Position numbers and translations under genes: made by a program. DNA of 10,852 bases, taken from the NCBI GenBank assembly GCA_023398105.1, contig JAEWST010000068.1:1-10852 (forward strand), given 5' to 3'. Source of the stretch: Bacillota bacterium. Lineage in GTDB: Bacteria > Bacillota > Clostridia > Acetivibrionales > DSM-1351. How positions within the stretch are numbered: position 1 is the first letter of the stretch; the number at the start of each line of letters is the position of its first letter. The notes under the pieces were generated by a model, which worked only from the letters and a program-made list of their open reading frames with translations, did not search any database and was not told the origin of the DNA. Positions 6,866 to 10,852 of this stretch are shown here, in pieces.

Positions 6866-6900
6866 AACAAAAAAACACCTAAATAATATCTTAGGTGTTT
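6866..6900 (-). terminator. Intrinsic terminator of the M16 peptidase gene
   Basis: Read on the minus strand, AAACACCTAA (rc of 6891-6900) pairs perfectly over ten bases with TTAGGTGTTT (rc of 6873-6882) around an eight-base loop, followed directly by a T-run (TTTT then GTTATA). It starts about 15 bases after the M16 stop. It is the clearest terminator in the window and separates the pnp/M16 side from dpaAB. Confidence 0.88.
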
Positions 6901-6914
6901 AAAAAGATTGCTGT

Positions 6915-8156
6915 TTATAAAACTATTTCGCTTTTTAAATTGCCAACCGCTGATAAGCTGATATTTTCGTATTTGAAAATACTTTCAATTATTTCGTATA
7001 TATCGTCAATTTTAATGTTATCCATTTTTGAAATAACTTCCTCAGGCGTTTCAATTTTTTCAAGCATTAGCTCAGACTTACCAATGCTGTTCATTCTACT
7101 TCCAATACTCTCTAGTCCTAACAGATAACTGCCCTTTAATTGATCTTTTGACTTACTTAGCTCATCTTGTGTAATGCCATTTTTGACTAATAGCTTAATT
7201 TCTTTTTTAGTAAGATCCACTACTTTTTGTAGATATTCTGGATTCATACCAGCATAAATCATAAATAGACCTGCTCCCATATATGTTGATGGATATGAAT
7301 ATATTGAGTAAACTAATCCTTTTTTCTCTCTTATATTTTGAAATAGCCTAGAACTCATTCCCCCACCAAATATGTTATTTAGAGCAAGTAAGGGATATAT
7401 TCTGTCATCTCCATGCTCTACTCCATTAAAGCCCATACATAAATGTACTTGTTCTGTTTCTTTACGACGAATATCTATATCAATTAAATAATCAACTGGA
7501 GAATAATTACAATTAAAAACGCCATCAAATTTCCAGTCACCAAAATATTTTGTAACATAATCTATTAATTCATTCTCATCAAAATTACCTGCAACTGAAA
7601 GAACGGTGTTATATGGGGTATAATACTCATTCATATATTGTTTTATCATTTTTTTATTGAATTTATTTATACACTTTTCAGTCCCAAGTATAGGATATCC
7701 TAATGAGTTTCCACGCCAAACCATTTCAGAAAATATATCATGCACCAACTCCTCAGGAGTATCCTCATACATACTAATTTCTTCAATTACAACTTTTTTC
7801 TCAGTATTTATATCAGAGTTCTCAAATTTTGAATTAAAATACATATCAGACAATACATCTAGAGCAATATTAAGATGAGTATCCAGGGTCTTTGTATAAT
7901 AGCAGGTACACTCTTTGCCTGTAAAAGCATTGATTTGACCGCCTATTTCATCAATAGTGGCTGCAATCTCACCTGCTGAACGATTTATTGTTCCTTTGAA
8001 AAGCATATGTTCTATAAAATGTGAAATTCCATTATTACTTAAGCTTTCACTTCTAGAGCCGGTACCGACCCATATTCCAACAGATACAGATCTAACATAT
8101 GGAACGTTTTCATATACAAGCCGTACTCCATTATCTAATACTTTCTTTTTGAACAT
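6915..8156 (-). CDS. M16-family zinc peptidase (MlpA/PqqL-like)
   Basis: A 413-residue insulinase-type metallopeptidase resembling B. subtilis MlpA (YmxG) and mitochondrial processing peptidase beta. The inverted zinc motif HFIEH (residues 46-50) and the third ligand in VVIEEISMYED (Glu at about 126) are intact, so it should be active. The C-terminal half carries FGGGMSSRLFQNIREKKGLVYSIYS, the usual glycine-rich loop and Arg-Tyr pair of active M16 subunits. No signal peptide is seen, so a cytoplasmic site is likely. ATG (8154-8156) follows GGAGG by five bases. It lies downstream of pnp, as mlpA does in B. subtilis except that ylxY is absent between them. Its natural substrate is not known from sequence; MlpA has been reported to affect extracellular protease levels. 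Confidence 0.95.
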   Translation of the reverse strand: MFKKKVLDNGVRLVYENVPYVRSVSVGIWVGTGSRSESLSNNGISHFIEHMLFKGTINRSAGEIAATIDEIGGQINAFTGKECTCYYTKTLDTHLNIALDVLSDMYFNSKFENSDINTEKKVVIEEISMYEDTPEELVHDIFSEMVWRGNSLGYPILGTEKCINKFNKKMIKQYMNEYYTPYNTVLSVAGNFDENELIDYVTKYFGDWKFDGVFNCNYSPVDYLIDIDIRRKETEQVHLCMGFNGVEHGDDRIYPLLALNNIFGGGMSSRLFQNIREKKGLVYSIYSYPSTYMGAGLFMIYAGMNPEYLQKVVDLTKKEIKLLVKNGITQDELSKSKDQLKGSYLLGLESIGSRMNSIGKSELMLEKIETPEEVISKMDNIKIDDIYEIIESIFKYENISLSAVGNLKSEIVL

Positions 8157-8274
8157 TTAATCCTCCGTAGTTAAATTAATTCTACTAAACATTTTTGTGC
8201 GAAAGTTGATATATGAATCTAAGATAAAAATTAATATTTTACCTTTTAAGGATGTGCTAAAACAAAGTAATTTG

Positions 8275-8296
8275 GGGCGTAAACAAGTCTACGCCC
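8275..8296 (-). terminator. Hairpin after pnp, possible weak terminator
   Basis: GGGCGTA pairs perfectly over seven bases with TACGCCC around an eight-base loop, 42 bases after the pnp stop. The bases after the stem on the minus strand (CAAATTACTTTG) are only modestly T-rich, so it may be an mRNA 3' stabiliser or a leaky terminator allowing read-through into the M16 gene. Confidence 0.4.
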
Positions 8297-8337
8297 TCAA
8301 AATAATAGATAATATATAAATCAAATCACTTTGATGT

Positions 8338-10434
8338 CTAGCTATTTTCCGATAAAGCATCTTTGTGGGAAAGATTAATTCGTCCTTGCTTGTCAATTTC
8401 CATTACCTTTACAAGCAGTTCATCACCTATATTTACAACATCCTCAACTTTATCAACTCTCTTAGAATCAAGCTTTGATATATGAACAAGCCCATCTTTA
8501 CCAGGCAGTATTTCAACAAAAGCACCGAAAGCAGTGATTCTTACAACCTTACCCATAAATATTTCACCTGGTTCAATATCCTTTGCAATACCCTGTATTA
8601 TTCTCAATGCTTTTTGTGCTGCATCTGCATCAGATGTTAAAATATATACTCTGCCATCCTCTTCTATATCAATCTTAACACCAGTTTCTGCAATGATTTT
8701 GTTAATCATTTTTCCACCAGGTCCAATAACATCTCTGATTTTCTCAGGATTAATATAAGTTGTAATGATTTTTGGAGCATATTCAGACAGTTCTTCTTTA
8801 GGAGCTGGAATAGCCTTCAAAATAACATCATTAATTATCTGTAGACGTCCTTTTCTTGTAAGCTCAAAAGCTTGGCGAATTATTTCGTAACTCAAGCCGT
8901 CCACCTTTATATCCATCTGAATAGAAGTTATTCCCTCAGTTGTTCCTGCAACCTTGAAGTCCATATCTCCAAAGAAATCCTCTATACCTTGGATATCCAT
9001 AAAAGTAACAAAATTATCAGGATTCTCTTCGTCAGTAACTAAACCAGCAGAAATACCTGCAACTGGTGCTTTTATTGGCACGCCTGCATCCATTAAAGCC
9101 AATGTACTTCCACAAACACTTCCTTGGGAAGTAGAACCATTTGACATTAATACCTCTGAAACAAGTCTGAAAGCATAAGGGAAGTCTTTTTCAGAAGGAA
9201 GTACTGGTAGCAAGGATCTTTCTGCTAAAGCACCATGTCCTATTTCTCTACGTCCAGGTCCTCTTGATGTTTTTGCTTCTCCAACGCTATAGCCTGGGAA
9301 ATTATAATGGTGCATGTATCTCTTTGTTTCTTCTGTATCTATACCGTCCATCTTCTGAACATCGCCCATTGCTCCAAGAGTACAAGTTGTTAATACTTGT
9401 GTTTGACCTCTCTGAAACAAACCCGAACCATGAGTTCTAGGCAGTATTCCCACTTCAGCACTAAGTGGTCTGATTTGATCTAAAGGTCTTCCATCAACAC
9501 GCTTGCCTTCTTTTAAGATGTATTCACGAACTACCTTCTTTTGAAGCTTGTACATACATTCATTTATTTTACCCTGCATATCAGGGTACTGTTCAGCAAG
9601 AGCCTCCTGAATTTCTTGTGTCAAAGCACTCACTTTTATATCTCTATCCTGCTTTTCAACTGCCAAAACAGCAGAACGCATTTTTTCATATCCCAAAGTC
9701 TTTACAGCTGCAAACAAATCCTCTGGTACAGCGGCTGATACATATTCGAATTTTGGCTTGCCTACTTCTTTTACTATGCTGTCAATAAAATCACAAATTT
9801 CCTTTATTACTTCATGGCCTTTTTTGCATGCATCCAGCATTACATCATCAGGAACCATTTCTGCTCCTGCTTCAATCATAACAATTTTTCCCTTTGATGC
9901 TGCAAGTGTAACATACATCTTGCTCTTTTCACGTTGCTCTTCATTTGGATTAATAATTATTTCATCGTCTACTAATCCTAGAACAATACCAGCAGTTGGC
10001 CCATTAAAAGGTATATCTGATATACTTAACGCTATTGAAGCACCAATCATAGATGCTACTTCAGGCGAATTGTCCTGTTCAACTGACATAACAGTACTAA
10101 TTACAGTTACATCATTTCTCAAATCTTTAGGAAATAGTGGTCTAATTTGTCTGTCAATTACTCTTGAGGTTAGAATAGCCTTATCTGTTGGCTTTCCTTC
10201 TCTTTTAGTGAAACCGCCAGGTATCTTACCTACTGAATATAAACGCTCTTCATAATCAACGCTAAGTGGAAAGAAATCAATACCATCTCTTGGTGCCTGT
10301 GATGCTGTAGCTGTACACATTACCGCTGTATCACCATATTTTACAAGAGCTGCTCCATTTGCTAACTGAGCTAACTTACCTGTTTCAACAGTAAGGGTTC
10401 TTCCTGCTAATTCCATACTAAATGTTTTAAACAT
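8338..10434 (-). CDS. pnp: Polynucleotide phosphorylase
   Basis: A 698-residue 3'-to-5' phosphorolytic exoribonuclease that degrades and tails RNA as a ring-shaped trimer. Domains in order: first RNase PH domain (about 10-140), an alpha-helical linker (about 235-305), second RNase PH domain (about 310-545) with the phosphate-binding SNGSTSQGS, the active-site stretch GDMDFKVAG and QMDIK (Asp508 and Lys510 likely metal-site residues), a KH domain with GPGGK (571-575), and an S1 domain (about 623-692). The frame is open 20 codons further upstream, but ATG 10432-10434 is the start because AGGAGG (10441-10446) lies six bases before it and family proteins begin at MFKTFSMEL. The longer version would be translated from the leader hairpin. 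Usually rpsO precedes pnp; a terminator at the window edge fits that. Confidence 0.99.
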   Translation of the reverse strand: MFKTFSMELAGRTLTVETGKLAQLANGAALVKYGDTAVMCTATASQAPRDGIDFFPLSVDYEERLYSVGKIPGGFTKREGKPTDKAILTSRVIDRQIRPLFPKDLRNDVTVISTVMSVEQDNSPEVASMIGASIALSISDIPFNGPTAGIVLGLVDDEIIINPNEEQREKSKMYVTLAASKGKIVMIEAGAEMVPDDVMLDACKKGHEVIKEICDFIDSIVKEVGKPKFEYVSAAVPEDLFAAVKTLGYEKMRSAVLAVEKQDRDIKVSALTQEIQEALAEQYPDMQGKINECMYKLQKKVVREYILKEGKRVDGRPLDQIRPLSAEVGILPRTHGSGLFQRGQTQVLTTCTLGAMGDVQKMDGIDTEETKRYMHHYNFPGYSVGEAKTSRGPGRREIGHGALAERSLLPVLPSEKDFPYAFRLVSEVLMSNGSTSQGSVCGSTLALMDAGVPIKAPVAGISAGLVTDEENPDNFVTFMDIQGIEDFFGDMDFKVAGTTEGITSIQMDIKVDGLSYEIIRQAFELTRKGRLQIINDVILKAIPAPKEELSEYAPKIITTYINPEKIRDVIGPGGKMINKIIAETGVKIDIEEDGRVYILTSDADAAQKALRIIQGIAKDIEPGEIFMGKVVRITAFGAFVEILPGKDGLVHISKLDSKRVDKVEDVVNIGDELLVKVMEIDKQGRINLSHKDALSENS

Positions 10435-10440
10435 GTTACT

Positions 10441-10446
10441 CCTCCT
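10441..10446 (-). promoter_or_regulatory. Shine-Dalgarno that fixes the pnp start
   Basis: Perfect AGGAGG on the minus strand, six bases before ATG 10432-10434. It lies inside the 20-codon upstream extension of the open frame, which is therefore not expected to be translated as part of PNPase. Confidence 0.85.
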
Positions 10447-10476
10447 ATGTTTTATAGTTTTATATGCTATTTCAAA

Positions 10477-10551
10477 ACTATAGACATGTAGCATGTAGAT
10501 TCTACGTCAAAACTTATTTTGACACACAATCTACCTTCTACCGTCCATAGT
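10477..10551 (-). promoter_or_regulatory. Long imperfect hairpin in the pnp leader
   Basis: A 75-base inverted repeat whose proximal arm ends about 30 bases before the Shine-Dalgarno. The inner stem GTCAAAA/TTTTGAC (10506-10512 with 10517-10523) has a four-base loop. After a 4x4 internal loop, GTAGATT pairs with AATCTAC (10495-10501 with 10528-10534), and further pairs reach ACTATA/ATAGT at the base with a few mismatches. There is no T-run after it. In E. coli a leader hairpin cut by RNase III mediates pnp autoregulation; a similar role here is inference only. Confidence 0.55.
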
Positions 10552-10671
10552 CATATACCGTAATATTTTTTTCTTTGTTAGTATTATTACAAAAACTTGT
10601 TAATCTTATAACGCCTAGATTTAAAATTAAATTTATCGATTGTAGAAAAATTTAATTACATCAGGGGCGTG

Positions 10672-10762
10672 TAAGCGAGGCGGGAGATATCCTCACCCAC
10701 TGAGAATCAAAGCGGTACCTGCCACTTATAAAAGTGGGGGACATTTTCTTGCCTCGTTATAA
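10672..10762 (-). repeat. Repeat element D (full-length unit with inverted ends)
   Basis: The minus strand of 10726-10762 is a 37-base copy of the dispersed repeat, starting TTATAACGAGGCA and ending TGTCCCCCACTTTTATAA. Here the unit continues for about 50 more bases and closes with an inverted copy of its own start: TAAGCGAGGC at 10672-10681 against GCCTCGTTA at 10751-10759. Inside are CCACTT/AAGTGG (10722-10727 with 10732-10737) and a near-palindrome around GATATC. It looks like a small mobile or MITE-like element, or a solo end of an insertion sequence; no transposase is present. Confidence 0.65.
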
Positions 10763-10825
10763 TTTTTGGATTATGTTATAAATTTCCACATATAAAGTAA
10801 TATAGATAATTCATTACAAGCAACA

Positions 10826-10852
10826 TTAAAATAGGCAAGCCGTAAGCCTGCC
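10826..10852 (-). terminator. Terminator of the gene upstream of pnp
   Basis: On the minus strand, GGCAGGCT pairs with GGCTTGCC (10834-10852; eight pairs including two G-U) around a three-base loop, followed by TATTTTAA. The stem may extend past the window edge. This is a good intrinsic terminator, probably of rpsO by analogy with the common rpsO-pnp order, and implies that pnp has its own promoter. Confidence 0.6.

Larger units (their letters stand above)
10435..10852. other. pnp upstream region, no gene
   Basis: About 420 bases with no supported reading frame. Going toward pnp it contains the edge terminator (10826-10852), repeat element D (10672-10762), an AT-rich stretch (10552-10670) in which I could not pick a convincing promoter, the long leader hairpin (10477-10551) and the pnp Shine-Dalgarno. 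Confidence 0.7.

Noticed and set aside
9758..10255. 165-codon open frame on the plus strand opposite pnp
   Set aside because: It lies wholly antisense to a perfectly conserved PNPase, has no ribosome-binding site of note, and its Ser/Ile-rich composition is that of a complement-strand shadow.
10435..10494. 20-codon N-terminal extension of pnp
   Set aside because: The extension covers the Shine-Dalgarno and part of the leader hairpin, and PNPases begin at the MFKTF-type start downstream.
1..10762. CRISPR array, considered because of the recurring repeat
   Set aside because: Copies are kilobases apart, occur in both orientations and diverge; there are no regular spacers and no cas genes.
10435..10833. 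Sigma-A promoter for pnp
   Set aside because: Several TATAAT-like strings occur in the AT-rich leader, but none has a -35 box with proper spacing that stands out, so none is reported.

Overview
The window looks like chromosome from a low-GC, endospore-forming member of the Clostridia. The DNA is AT-rich, Shine-Dalgarno sites are strong (GGAGG type), TTG and GTG starts are used, dipicolinate synthase genes are present, and gene order recalls the Bacillus subtilis pnp-mlpA-spoVF-tepA-ylzJ and miaB-ymcA segments. A Ruminiclostridium-like host is a guess from protein flavour only. There are nine confident genes plus one small conserved gene. All but one lie on the minus strand, so the region reads from right to left.

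From the right edge: a probable terminator of an upstream gene (rpsO by analogy); a 400-base leader region with a repeat element and a long hairpin; pnp (polynucleotide phosphorylase); and an M16 zinc peptidase ended by a clear intrinsic terminator. Next is the dpaA-dpaB pair, which makes the spore-core compound dipicolinic acid, with a sigma-K-like promoter just past that terminator. After a 460-base gap come tepA (ClpP-like protease) and ylzJ, overlapping by four bases. A lone plus-strand PaaI-type thioesterase follows, then a GNAT acetyltransferase, miaB (tRNA methylthiotransferase) and a YlbF/YmcA-family gene with a cysteine-rich tail.

The genes are housekeeping (RNA decay and processing, tRNA modification) mixed with sporulation functions (DPA synthesis, TepA/YlzJ). 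Compared with the B. subtilis order as I remember it, ylxY, ymxH, asd, dapG, the RNase J gene and spoIIIE are missing from this stretch.

The main feature the genes do not explain is a short dispersed repeat (about 37 bp, core TGTCCCCCACTT). It occurs four times: cut by the left edge, in two intergenic gaps, and upstream of pnp. The pnp copy belongs to a larger element of about 88 bp with inverted ends and competing folds. Other noncoding structures are a pseudoknot-capable inverted repeat between the thioesterase and ylzJ, and a 75-base imperfect hairpin in the pnp leader. I see no CRISPR array, tRNA, rRNA, intact insertion sequence or broken gene, and no convincing novel multi-gene system.
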